62,985 nucleotides of DNA, taken from NCBI GenBank assembly GCA_030745875.1, contig JASLNT010000089.1, positions 1-62,985 on the forward strand, written 5' to 3'. The position numbers were made by a program, and so were the translations under genes. The notes beneath the pieces are model-generated. The model ran no database searches. It was not told the DNA's origin and saw nothing but the letters and a program-made list of their open reading frames with translations. Positions within the stretch are counted from its first letter, which is position 1. Each line of letters starts with the position of its first letter. Of this stretch, positions 16,706-26,026 are shown piece after piece. The DNA comes from Phycisphaerae bacterium (GTDB taxonomy: Bacteria; Planctomycetota; Phycisphaerae; SM23-33).

Positions 16706-19700
16706 GCATCATGTCCTGGATAGATCAGGCGTTCTGCATTCGGCTGGTGGTTACACTGGGCCATTTCCTCTGGCAGGCGACCGTCATCGCAGTGCTGGCG
16801 CGGCTGGCCGCAGCGCTGTTGTCTGGGGCGACTGCACGGTTGCGGTACGGCGTGCTGGTTCTGGCGTTGCTGGTCATGGCGGCTTGCCCCGTCGCGACCT
16901 ACCTTTTCGTTGATGGCTCGACGGTTCCTTCGTCGCCCGTCAGCGCCGTGACAATGGGAGGCCCGCCGCTGTCAATGTCCGCCAAACCCAATGCTCCGCC
17001 GCCCCCGCACGAAATGGCGCCAAATGCGGCCGACAACACGGTGTCCCAAATGAGTGTCGATCCGCCCGAAACTGCGTCCGCAGACCAAGGCGACCACACC
17101 GGCGCGGGAATCCTACCGACCCAACCATCCTATGGCCTCTGGCGGGTTCTTGCGCCCTGGCTGACGTTCGTCTATTTCGCCGGTGTCCTGGGAATGTTGG
17201 GGCGTTTGCTGTTTGCCCTGCACGGAGGGCGGCGATTGGGGCTGGATTCCGAACCCGCTGGCGATGCGGGTCTTCTGGCGACCACAGCGGCGCGAGCCAA
17301 GGCGATGGGGCTGCGTGTCACTCCGGCCGTTGCATACTGCCGGCGGGTGGCGGTTCCGACCGTGGTGGGGATACTACAACCGATGATCCTCTTGCCGGCG
17401 TCGCTGCTGACCGGGCTGACGACAGAGCAGATCGAAGCGATCCTGACACACGAATTGGCCCACATTCGCCGGCACGATCATCTGGTCAATCTGCTGCAAC
17501 GTGTGATCGAGTCAGCGCTGTTCTTCCATCCGGGCGTGTGGTGCGTCTCACGACTAATCCGCACCGAACGGGAAAACTGCTGTGACGATCTTGCCGTGGC
17601 GATCGGCGGCGAGCGATTCGTCTATGCCTCGTCGCTGGTCCGCGTGGGGGAAATATGCCTTCGTCAGAGACACACCGCTGAACTGGTCGGAGCAGCCACA
17701 CTGGCCGCCGCCGACCGACCCTGCCAACTGCGTCGGCGGATCATGCGTCTGTTCGGGGGGGGGGGGACCGCACACGAAAGGGTCCGTCTCCTCCGCGGTT
17801 GGCCGATGGCGCTGGTTCTTCCGGTTTTCGTCATCACGGCGGCCTTGCTGTTCGTCAGCGCCAACGCGAAACCGCCCGGGGCGATTGGACAAGCCAAACC
17901 GCCCACCCCGGAAACGCTGGAGAAGTGGTTGGCGGGCAAGGATGTCGTCCAGGTGCGTTTTATGGGGCCGCACATGGATTCGCGGAAGCTGCTGGACTCC
18001 CTGAAAGTCAAACCCGCGGACAACGACCGGACCTTCCGCATGGTGTCGGGAGAAATGGCTACAGGTTACTCGTACGTCAAAGTCTGCATGAAAGTCTCAC
18101 CGGAGAACACTCGGAGGCTGCTGTCTATTCAAGAGCAGTTGCGAGCGACCCGCCACCGCATAAACCCTGCTAATACGCGCCTCTGGTCGCTAGCCGGCGA
18201 CGCCCGCGCCCGCGCCAAGGCGCGCGAAATGGCGCCGAAGGTGCTCGCCGCCGCCGCCAACGGGATCAGGACAACACTGTCGAACGCACAGATCAAACCC
18301 GAGAGGCCCCGCGCCGAATGGCGCCTGGGCGGGATCACGTGCAAGGCCCCCGGCTTGACTAAAACAGTGTACATCAGGATCCACGAGATCACCGCGACGA
18401 TGAAATGGAACTTCGACCCCAGCTTTTCCGAGCAGACGATCCACCTGCCCCGGCTGGGTCTGGTGGTGACAACCTACCGCATCCCGAACGACGTCTTGCC
18501 GCCGGCGCGGGCGGCGATCCGCAAGGCCGTCAACCAGGCCGTTGCGCCGCTGCTGAAGCTCGAAGGCGACACTGCCCGACGCCGCGAGGAAATGCTGCCG
18601 CCTCCCGACCGGCTGCAGGTGCGACTGGCGCTTCTCAAACAGATCGAACGTAAAGGTCCGCTCTGGCCCGAGGCGCGGCTATACGTCAGAAATCCGGGCA
18701 GCCGGACTATCAACCTGCCGCGCAGCAACCACACCGGGCGCAAGATGAAATCCGTGTTCTGGAACGTGGGGCTGAGCATTGATGTCCGAATGCCCGATGG
18801 TGAGATTCGCAGCTATTCCTTCGTCGACGAGAGTGACCCGACGTACTGGTCGACGATTCGGTTTGGGCCCAGGAAGACGATGCACACCAAGCCGATCGAG
18901 GCGGGCCAACAGATCAGTCTCGGCATCAGCCTCGGCGACCTGACCGATTCGCAGGGCGCGAAACTGACGTCGCTCAAGGGCATCCACAGCCTGCGTCCGG
19001 TGTTGACGACCGCAGGGGCAGCGGGCAAGTGGTGGCTCGGATCGGCGACCGGACCATGGATTGCTGTGAAGATCGGCGAACAGCCCGGCATGGCCGGGAA
19101 AAAACCCGTGTTCTTCACGCCCGCCGGCCGGAAGCCCGCGACCGCGACCCAGCCGGCCAAGGCGTTCAAGGCGTCGTTCGAGACGCTCTCGGTAGAGATC
19201 ACCAGCACGTGGACGTGGAACCGTACGATTACGATCAAGGGCGACGGCTCGTATACGTTTAACCCCCATAACTCCCGGAAATTGAAGAAGGCGCCCGGTA
19301 TGAAACGCCTTGAGGCGGACCCGAACCGATACGTCGCGACCTATCGGATCGGGCCAGCCCACCTGCGACAGTTGGACAAGCTGCTTGGGGCGACGGACTG
19401 GCTGACCCGGGGGGGCAAGGTCGAGCCCCTCCTGAAGGATAGAACGCATTATGCTCTGGCCCTTGCTCGCGGCGGGAAGACGATCACAACCACGTGCTAT
19501 GGCGACCAGGAGCAGGCCTACACGGATCTGGTCCGGTTCCTGCGACGCATCAGCAACCAGGAATGGCTGCTCTACCAGCTTGACAAGGATGCGGGATATC
19601 GATTCAAACCCGAACTTGCCATCGGCTTGCAACTCGACGCCGCCGTCGCCAAGACGGGCACGCGCAAGCCCCACGACCCCGTGCTGGACTTCCATCGCTT

Positions 19701-21699
19701 CAGACCGCCGTTGGCGGCGTGGCTGGCGGCGCCGGGCGGGCGGAAGAGCAGCGAGTTGATCACGGCGGCGAAGCTCATGGGATATCTGAAGATCCAATCA
19801 CAGCGCAAGGCCCTGGAGGCCCTGGCTGCCAATCGTACGATCAGGGACCCCCGCGTCCGCCAAGCGGCGCTCCGGGCTCTGGCGCAACTGGGCGAATCAG
19901 CATCGACTCCCGCCGCCAAGCCGACGACCCAACCGGCCGATGCGCAAGTGAAGACTGGTTGGTCCGCGGCGCAAGAGGGCGTGGAGATACGCCTGAAGAT
20001 CGCCCGAAAGATCTGGCGGGCTGACGAAATCCCCGCCCTGCGGTGGGATGTGCGGAACATCGGTAAGCGCCAGTTCCTGCACGTAGCCGCCGGGCAGCGG
20101 ATGGCGCAGTTGGAGGTCGACGGTGTGTGGCGCCAGTGGCCGGTCTCGCTGCGTGGGGCTCGCCTGGCGGACCTGGGTGCGGGGCAGTCGTTGGAGAATC
20201 AGCTTGTCACGGTCTCGCCCATCTGGACGCCGGCTAGACCACTGGAATTACAGTGGAAGAGTGGCGCCGCCGCGATCCCAATTCCGGCGAAGGCCCGCCC
20301 GCCACTGCAACTTGCACCGGGCAAGCACACGGTACGGCTGGCCGTTATCGCCGACCCGTCCCGGGTGAACACAGGCAAGGGCTTTCGCGTCGTCAGCCTG
20401 CCTCTGGAGATTACCGTTCGGGCTCTTCCCGCCGGACGGACCGCTGTCTGGCCTGCCAATGTCAAGCTCGCCCAGGCGGTGAAAGAGGTCCTGTTCCGGA
20501 CGAAGATCATCTCGCAGGAGTCCCTGCGCCCGCAGCAGCCCAATATGAAGAAGTGGATCGCCCAAGCCCTGATCCAAACCCGAAAGGCGTCCGTCCAGGC
20601 CGAGAAGACACCGTTGCACACCAGCATCAAGCGGTTGGCCGATACGCTGGCGGCGTTGCAGAAAGCTGTCAACAGTGAGGATCCAGCCCAGAGTTTCGAC
20701 GAATTCGCCGAGGCGGGCAAGGCCCACCGTCACCTGCTGAGCGTGTTTACAGGAGAAATCCCCCTGCCAGCGCCCGCAACCAAGGGGGCAAAGGCGCTCA
20801 ATGAGTTTCTCGATCGGATACAGCGTGTCAAGCGAGGCAACAAGTGGGTCACCCGCAAGCGCCACACGCGGAACGATGCGGGGCAGATCACAGGCCTCCG
20901 GTTGAAGGAGGCGAAACTTGAGAAGAATGACTTCGTTGTCATCGGAGCGCTGCGGCGCCTGGAGACACTGGAACTGACCAGGACGACTGTGACGAATGAC
21001 GACCTGAAGCATCTTGTCGGCCTCAAGAACCTGCGCGTGTTGAAACTGGACTGGAACCGCAACATAGGCGATGCGGGCGTTACGCACTTGGGAAAACTAA
21101 CCGGCCTCGAAACGCTCAATCTCAGGCTTACCAAGGTCACGGGCAAGGGGCTGGAGGCCTTGGTGGGAATTAAGAATCTGCGCCATCTTGACACGAGCGA
21201 CACGCCGGTGGACGACGTCGGCCTCAAGCATATCTCGCAGTTGGGTCGGCTTGAGGTGCTGAACATCGGCGGTACGAAGATCACCGACAAGGGCCTGCAT
21301 CACCTCAAGGGGCTCAAGCACCTTCGCGGGTTGACGCTGGAAGAAACAGGCATCACCAACGAGGGCCTCAATTACCTCGCGAAATTCCCAAGGTTCACCT
21401 GGATATCGTCACCCGTAAGCACGGCCCGGGAGTTCGTCCGTCGCCTGGAGAAGGGCGACTTCACCGCAGTCGCGTACATGTACAGCCCCAGCATCTCCAT
21501 GCCCAGTCGCGGGATAATGACGAACACCAGGCTCGACCCTCTGCCTCAAAACGCAAAGGACAAGAAGTTCAACCAACTGCGATTCCGCGTGGAGATGCAC
21601 TGGACGGTTCCGGCCGAGCGGATAGACACCACTCTCTTCGGCACGTTCGCCGTAAACCGCGGAGCAATCAGAATGCACCGTGTGGGCATTGATGAATAG
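16702..21699 (+). CDS. BlaR1-like M56 peptidase with giant C-terminal extension and leucine-rich repeats
   Basis: A 1665-residue protein. The first 390 residues resemble BlaR1/MecR1: hydrophobic segments at the N-terminus, an M56 zinc motif LTHELAHIRRHDH near residue 250, and a final membrane segment (MALVLPVFVITAALLFV) near 370-390. The remaining 1270 residues replace the penicillin-binding sensor: a long region without recognised fold, a short HEAT-like stretch near 1030 (VRQAALRALAQLG), and about seven leucine-rich repeats at 1395-1570 (LRRLETLELTRTTVTNDDL; GLETLNLRLTKVTGKGL). No PBP-type SxxK sensor is seen. A run of 12 G at 17755-17766 encodes FGGGG between the peptidase and last membrane segment. 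Probably senses an unknown extracytoplasmic signal and cleaves the upstream repressor. Confidence 0.85.
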   Translation: MSIMSWIDQAFCIRLVVTLGHFLWQATVIAVLARLAAALLSGATARLRYGVLVLALLVMAACPVATYLFVDGSTVPSSPVSAVTMGGPPLSMSAKPNAPPPPHEMAPNAADNTVSQMSVDPPETASADQGDHTGAGILPTQPSYGLWRVLAPWLTFVYFAGVLGMLGRLLFALHGGRRLGLDSEPAGDAGLLATTAARAKAMGLRVTPAVAYCRRVAVPTVVGILQPMILLPASLLTGLTTEQIEAILTHELAHIRRHDHLVNLLQRVIESALFFHPGVWCVSRLIRTERENCCDDLAVAIGGERFVYASSLVRVGEICLRQRHTAELVGAATLAAADRPCQLRRRIMRLFGGGGTAHERVRLLRGWPMALVLPVFVITAALLFVSANAKPPGAIGQAKPPTPETLEKWLAGKDVVQVRFMGPHMDSRKLLDSLKVKPADNDRTFRMVSGEMATGYSYVKVCMKVSPENTRRLLSIQEQLRATRHRINPANTRLWSLAGDARARAKAREMAPKVLAAAANGIRTTLSNAQIKPERPRAEWRLGGITCKAPGLTKTVYIRIHEITATMKWNFDPSFSEQTIHLPRLGLVVTTYRIPNDVLPPARAAIRKAVNQAVAPLLKLEGDTARRREEMLPPPDRLQVRLALLKQIERKGPLWPEARLYVRNPGSRTINLPRSNHTGRKMKSVFWNVGLSIDVRMPDGEIRSYSFVDESDPTYWSTIRFGPRKTMHTKPIEAGQQISLGISLGDLTDSQGAKLTSLKGIHSLRPVLTTAGAAGKWWLGSATGPWIAVKIGEQPGMAGKKPVFFTPAGRKPATATQPAKAFKASFETLSVEITSTWTWNRTITIKGDGSYTFNPHNSRKLKKAPGMKRLEADPNRYVATYRIGPAHLRQLDKLLGATDWLTRGGKVEPLLKDRTHYALALARGGKTITTTCYGDQEQAYTDLVRFLRRISNQEWLLYQLDKDAGYRFKPELAIGLQLDAAVAKTGTRKPHDPVLDFHRFRPPLAAWLAAPGGRKSSELITAAKLMGYLKIQSQRKALEALAANRTIRDPRVRQAALRALAQLGESASTPAAKPTTQPADAQVKTGWSAAQEGVEIRLKIARKIWRADEIPALRWDVRNIGKRQFLHVAAGQRMAQLEVDGVWRQWPVSLRGARLADLGAGQSLENQLVTVSPIWTPARPLELQWKSGAAAIPIPAKARPPLQLAPGKHTVRLAVIADPSRVNTGKGFRVVSLPLEITVRALPAGRTAVWPANVKLAQAVKEVLFRTKIISQESLRPQQPNMKKWIAQALIQTRKASVQAEKTPLHTSIKRLADTLAALQKAVNSEDPAQSFDEFAEAGKAHRHLLSVFTGEIPLPAPATKGAKALNEFLDRIQRVKRGNKWVTRKRHTRNDAGQITGLRLKEAKLEKNDFVVIGALRRLETLELTRTTVTNDDLKHLVGLKNLRVLKLDWNRNIGDAGVTHLGKLTGLETLNLRLTKVTGKGLEALVGIKNLRHLDTSDTPVDDVGLKHISQLGRLEVLNIGGTKITDKGLHHLKGLKHLRGLTLEETGITNEGLNYLAKFPRFTWISSPVSTAREFVRRLEKGDFTAVAYMYSPSISMPSRGIMTNTRLDPLPQNAKDKKFNQLRFRVEMHWTVPAERIDTTLFGTFAVNRGAIRMHRVGIDE
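17755..17766 (+). repeat. 12-G homopolymer inside the M56 gene
   Basis: Twelve consecutive G residues encode four glycines at about residue 352. Loss or gain of one base would truncate the protein before its last membrane segment and the whole sensor region. Tracts of this length are prone to slippage in replication and also to sequencing error. Confidence 0.8.
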
Positions 21700-21820
21700 C
21701 CGCCAGCCACGTGCACGAGGCGCGGGAGTCGCCTATAATCGCTGTAGAAGCCCCGCGATAATTGTGGGCGGAAATCCACATGGAAGATGGCGGCTGAAAT
21801 AGCAGACCATGAGGTGTCCT

Positions 21821-24424
21821 ATGCGACAACGACTTCAACTTAGCGTTTGTGTTTTCCTGGCCTTGTGCGCCGCGGCGCCTGCCCAGGCCGAGAAGTCTGA
21901 TATTATCGTTGGGGCGGCCCTTCAGCAATGGACGTTCGACTCGGGTCTTACCGGATGGGAGGCAATACATCATTGCAAGGTGTCAGCCGCCAACAGGGCG
22001 ATGAAGATCGTGTCGAGCGGCAAGGACCCGTACTTGAGTGTCGGGATCGAAGCCGCTGGACCACAACTGGTGATCAAACTCCGCGCCAAGTCGAACGCGG
22101 GCGGGCCGGGGCAGTTCTTCTGGAGCACCGACAAGCAGCGTGGGTTCGCGGAGGCCCGGTCAAAGCGTTTCGAGATAATCCACGACGGGAAGTGGCACGA
22201 GTATTCTGTGCTAATCGACATCGCCGGCACGATGAAAGCGTTGCGATTCGATCCGGGCACGGCCGCTGGTACGATCGAGATCGATTCGCTGGCGGTTCAC
22301 CACGGGCGAAGTCACCCGCTGAAAATCGAACGCACCGAGACGCGAAAGGACCGCGTGATCCTGCACGTGCGGAACGTGTCGACCACGCCGGTCAGCTTCG
22401 TTCACTCTGAAGAAACTCACACCGTCCCCGGCGGTAAGACGGTTACAATCAAACAGAAGCTGCGCAGCAAGGGTCCGTTCGAGCGATGCCACGTAGTGCT
22501 TAGATCCAAAGACCTGCCCGCCATCTATCGCAGCGTGCTGGTATTCCGACCGGACGTTGTCAAGGATTCCAACTTCCGTGCGACCGTCGGAACTGGCGAT
22601 TTGAAGCTTCGCATTCCATCCTACGGACACGGAGCCCGGATCGAATACAAGGGCAAGCTGGTCGGCATCCTCGGCCCGATCGCGCGGCTCGACTGGCGAG
22701 TGCATTCGTTCGGATTCCCGGCCGGTACAACCGATACACTTCGCATGACTTGCCAGGGCGTTGTCGTTCATCTGACGGTGAAAGGCAACGAGATAAGCGT
22801 TTCGATTGATGTCAGCGAGCGTCGCGACCAATCGGTTGAGGGACCGGCGCTGAGGGCCATCGGATCGCTGCAGCAGGGGCTCTTTGCGGGCCTGGAGTAT
22901 TTGGGCAAGGGCGAGAAGTCTTCATCGAAACTCGACATTGAAACGTCCGCACACATGCGGATGGCTCCGGATCCGGCGATGGTCACCATGCCGCTGATGG
23001 CCTGCGTCACCGATCGGGCTACGCTGGCGATGACGTGGAGCGATATGAAGCTCAAACCGGTATTCGCCAGCCCGAATGTGCCTGACGCCGCCGCCGACCA
23101 TCGGATGGCCCTTCGCGGACGGAAGATCGACGCCACGATCCTGGTCAGCAACGCGTCGCTGGAAGATGCGATTCTCTGGTCGGTCAAGAAGGCCGGCGGC
23201 CTGCCCCCCTTGCCCAAAGCCCCGCGCAGCGACAAGGCCCAATTCGACCTGGACATGCGGGCCATTAACGGACCCATCAGCGGTCCGGGCGGATGGGGCC
23301 ATTGCGCCGAAGCCAAGTGGAAGCGTCGCTACTTCGCCGACATCGCCTCGACGATCTGGCGTATGACGGGCAAAGCGCCCAAGACCGGTCAACTCGTCGG
23401 CGCCGGGGCACACGTCAGAAATGATGCGATCTTCTTCGTCACCGGACAGGCCAATCGCTGGCTGGCGATGCGCCGCGGCGAGGCGCGGAGAATCATCGCC
23501 GCCCAGAAGCCCGACGGATCGTTCCGGTACTCAGGCAAGTACCGGAAAGGCCACTTCGAAGACACCTCCAGCGGACACTGCGCCAAACGGGCGACAACCC
23601 TGCTGGAGTTCGCCAATCTCACCGGCGACGCAGACGCCAAACGGGCGGGGATAAAAACACTGGAGTACATGAAGCGGTTCCGAACACCGCGGGGGGCTCA
23701 AACATGGGAATTGTCGCTCCACACGCCCGACATACTGGCGTCAGCCAACCTGATTCGCGCGTACGTTTACGGATACGAACTGACCGGGCGCAAGGAATAT
23801 CTCGCCCTGGCGCGGAAGTGGGCGATATCTGGCATACCGTTTGTCTACCTCTGGTCCGACCGCCCCACCATGATGTACGCGACCGTGCCCGTATACGGCG
23901 CCACCAACTACCGCGCACCGCTGTGGATCGGGCTGCCCGTGCAATGGTGCGGCGGCGTGTACGCTTACGGACTTACGGAGTTGGCGCGCCACGACAAAAC
24001 GTTCGACTGGAGCCGCCTGGCTCGCGGAATACTGATCGCCGGCCGACAGATGCAGTATCCCAACGGACCGCTGGCGGGTTGCCTTCCCGATATTTTTGAT
24101 CTGAAATCTCAGCGCCGGGCCGGACCGTCTATAAACCCGTGCGCGCTGATAAGCCTGCAGTTGGCGCTGGAGGGAAAAACAGACTCGCTATCGGTCGCCG
24201 CCGACGCAGCGCATCGCATCGTAGCGCCATTCCCGGTGACCATAACTAAAGGCAAAGCCCGCATCCAGGGAAAGAAGGGGGTGACTTACCAGGTGATAAT
24301 CGACGGTAAGAGAATCGTGACTATCGAGTCCAAAGGCGTCGACAAAATAGACCTCGCATCGCCGCGCGCAGACGCTAGAATTACCAAAAGACCTGCGATT
24401 ATCGCGGGCGCGTATTCATCTTGA
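21821..24424 (+). CDS. Secreted protein with N-terminal carbohydrate-binding-like domain and alpha/alpha-barrel-like region
   Basis: An 867-residue secreted protein. Residues 1-24 are a signal peptide (CVFLALCAAAPAQA). Residues about 30-165 read as a jelly-roll module (QQWTFDSGLTGWEA, FFWSTDKQRGF, GKWHEYSVLID) common in carbohydrate-active proteins. Residues about 480-800 are helical, with W- and G-rich motifs (GHCAKRATTLLEFANLTGD; LAMRRGEARRIIAAQ) like six-hairpin glycosidases or polysaccharide lyases. No catalytic pair is certain. The start at 21821 is preferred because GAGGTG lies just upstream; an in-frame ATG at 21809 is the alternative. Likely a polysaccharide-degrading or binding protein. 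Confidence 0.72.
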   Translation: MRQRLQLSVCVFLALCAAAPAQAEKSDIIVGAALQQWTFDSGLTGWEAIHHCKVSAANRAMKIVSSGKDPYLSVGIEAAGPQLVIKLRAKSNAGGPGQFFWSTDKQRGFAEARSKRFEIIHDGKWHEYSVLIDIAGTMKALRFDPGTAAGTIEIDSLAVHHGRSHPLKIERTETRKDRVILHVRNVSTTPVSFVHSEETHTVPGGKTVTIKQKLRSKGPFERCHVVLRSKDLPAIYRSVLVFRPDVVKDSNFRATVGTGDLKLRIPSYGHGARIEYKGKLVGILGPIARLDWRVHSFGFPAGTTDTLRMTCQGVVVHLTVKGNEISVSIDVSERRDQSVEGPALRAIGSLQQGLFAGLEYLGKGEKSSSKLDIETSAHMRMAPDPAMVTMPLMACVTDRATLAMTWSDMKLKPVFASPNVPDAAADHRMALRGRKIDATILVSNASLEDAILWSVKKAGGLPPLPKAPRSDKAQFDLDMRAINGPISGPGGWGHCAEAKWKRRYFADIASTIWRMTGKAPKTGQLVGAGAHVRNDAIFFVTGQANRWLAMRRGEARRIIAAQKPDGSFRYSGKYRKGHFEDTSSGHCAKRATTLLEFANLTGDADAKRAGIKTLEYMKRFRTPRGAQTWELSLHTPDILASANLIRAYVYGYELTGRKEYLALARKWAISGIPFVYLWSDRPTMMYATVPVYGATNYRAPLWIGLPVQWCGGVYAYGLTELARHDKTFDWSRLARGILIAGRQMQYPNGPLAGCLPDIFDLKSQRRAGPSINPCALISLQLALEGKTDSLSVAADAAHRIVAPFPVTITKGKARIQGKKGVTYQVIIDGKRIVTIESKGVDKIDLASPRADARITKRPAIIAGAYSS

Positions 24425-24448
24425 GAACCGGGTGAAAGGAGCCCTTTC

Positions 24449-24949
24449 ATGAGTATCCGACCGATCAGCAAATTCACAATCGTCATTCTCGTCGCGTTGC
24501 TGCTGGCCGGAGCGGCCGGTTGCTCGGCAAGACCCACCGCCAGCATCACCGGAATGAAGCTCCAGGGAGTAAGCCTGACCGACGCGACAATGCTCTTCGA
24601 TGTAAAAGTCGACAACCCATACATGGCGCCCCTTCCGCTTGGGAATCTGGACTACGCCCTCGCCAGCCGGGGTCAGCAGTTCATGAGCGGAAAGTCTATG
24701 ATGCAGGGCGTGATACCCGCCAACGACAGCAAGACTCTGGGCGTACCGATCAAGGTCGATTTCCTGAAACTCATAAGCGCCGTCAAAGGCGCTCGCCCGG
24801 GAGCTTCCATCCCCTACAAAGCTGATATGGGCCTGTCGGTTGACGTCCCGATCATGGGCTCCCTCCGTGTACCGATGAGCAAGGAGGGAAGCCTGGAGAT
24901 CCCCTCACAATCGAGCCTGCTTAACAGACTGAAAGACCTAACAAAATAG
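24449..24949 (+). CDS. LEA type 2 (WHy-domain) lipoprotein-like protein
   Basis: A 166-residue protein with an N-terminal hydrophobic stretch ending LLAGAAGCS, a near-lipobox whose -3 residue is Ala instead of Leu or Val, so lipidation is plausible but not sure. Residues 35-150 match the LEA14/WHy fold pattern: LQGVSLTDATMLFDVKVDNPY, then PLPLGNLDYAL and IPANDSKTLGVPIKVDF. Members are small beta-sandwich proteins associated with desiccation or envelope functions. It starts 24 bases after the secreted protein, with GGAG about 8 bases upstream, so co-transcription is likely. Confidence 0.82.
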   Translation: MSIRPISKFTIVILVALLLAGAAGCSARPTASITGMKLQGVSLTDATMLFDVKVDNPYMAPLPLGNLDYALASRGQQFMSGKSMMQGVIPANDSKTLGVPIKVDFLKLISAVKGARPGASIPYKADMGLSVDVPIMGSLRVPMSKEGSLEIPSQSSLLNRLKDLTK

Positions 24950-25039
24950 CCGCCCGCAGCTCCAAAAGAACTCCCGCGCGATCGGGCCTTTGAGTAGATT
25001 GCGTCCGCCGCCGGGCTCGCAACAAATCTGTCTTGAGAT

Positions 25040-26026
25040 TCAGCGATCGTCGTCGGGCGGATGATCTCGTCTGTAGGCTTCGATGATCTCGACCATGCGG
25101 GCGGCGACGAAGCGGCTGTAGATTGAGTTGGCTTTGTCGCCCATGTGGTATCCGTCGGGGAAATCATCGGGCTCGACACCATCGATCTTTCGAGCGTCAA
25201 TGTAGGTCATTCCCATGCTTTCGACGATCTGTGCGACCTGGGGATCAGCGTCCCAAATGTGCGGAAGGGGCATGGCGATGAAGACACCGCGGGCTCCGGT
25301 GTCCTTCAGCAGTTTCGCCAAGCGCCTCACGCGATCGAATGTGGGTTCCGGAGGCGGAGGGGCGTTGGGCCTTGCGGCGGCTGCGTCCTTGCTGCGGGCC
25401 AGAATGCGATTGAGCCTTCTCTCGGAGGCCTGGAATCCGGGCAGGACCCCGTACAACGCCGCTTCGCGATACACCAGTTGATCGCCATAGACCGACGAGA
25501 ACATTGACAGCAGAACACCGACACGGTCGTCGAAGTTGCGTACGTCGTGCCTGAAGCACTCGGGGATGTCTTTTGCGTCCAGAAAGTGCCCTCCCAGCCT
25601 GCGCAATCGCTTGGGCGGTTTGAGATCTCGCATGTGATGCCCGGCGAAACCCACGATCACGATATCAGGGGCCTGGTCCGTGTTGCGGAAGAATTGCTCG
25701 TAAATGTAGATCCAGTCGGTCACGTCCGTACCGACGGGAACGAATCGATCAATCGTACACGGACCGGCTTGGCGGCGAGTGAGTTCGGCCCGCACTTCGT
25801 CCAGCGAAACACCGTGCATGGTCAGCGAGTTTCCAAAGAACAGCACTCTGGGGCGCTGGGCCTGGTGGAGTTCCCGCGAAATGGCGGGAAACTGCGAAAT
25901 GTGCGCGCGGTCGTAGTCCAGACGGCTTGCAGCCAGGCGGGCTCCGCACTCGCAGATCGCCAGCACAAACGCGACCGTCGCAAGGACTTTCCATTCGGTC
26001 CTAAAACTGGAAGTAGATGAATTCAC
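25040..26026 (-). CDS. SGNH-hydrolase-like protein (AlgJ/AlgX-type partner)
   Basis: A 328-residue protein with one N-terminal hydrophobic segment (VLATVAFVLAICECGARLA). It shows SGNH-family blocks: FFGNSLTMHG near residue 62 for the nucleophile region (Ser in GNS), and DGYHMGDKAN near residue 293 for the catalytic Asp-His pair. The start (GTG) lies inside the end of the MBOAT gene, a 26-base overlap, so the two are translated together. Paired MBOAT and SGNH proteins acetylate extracellular polysaccharides: the MBOAT protein moves the acyl group across the membrane and the SGNH protein transfers it. The target polymer is unknown. Confidence 0.8.
   Translation of the reverse strand: MNSSTSSFRTEWKVLATVAFVLAICECGARLAASRLDYDRAHISQFPAISRELHQAQRPRVLFFGNSLTMHGVSLDEVRAELTRRQAGPCTIDRFVPVGTDVTDWIYIYEQFFRNTDQAPDIVIVGFAGHHMRDLKPPKRLRRLGGHFLDAKDIPECFRHDVRNFDDRVGVLLSMFSSVYGDQLVYREAALYGVLPGFQASERRLNRILARSKDAAAARPNAPPPPEPTFDRVRRLAKLLKDTGARGVFIAMPLPHIWDADPQVAQIVESMGMTYIDARKIDGVEPDDFPDGYHMGDKANSIYSRFVAARMVEIIEAYRRDHPPDDDR

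Noticed and set aside
16313..21699. Beta-lactam resistance operon.
   Set aside because: Neither a beta-lactamase nor a penicillin-binding sensor domain is present; only the repressor and the peptidase core are shared.
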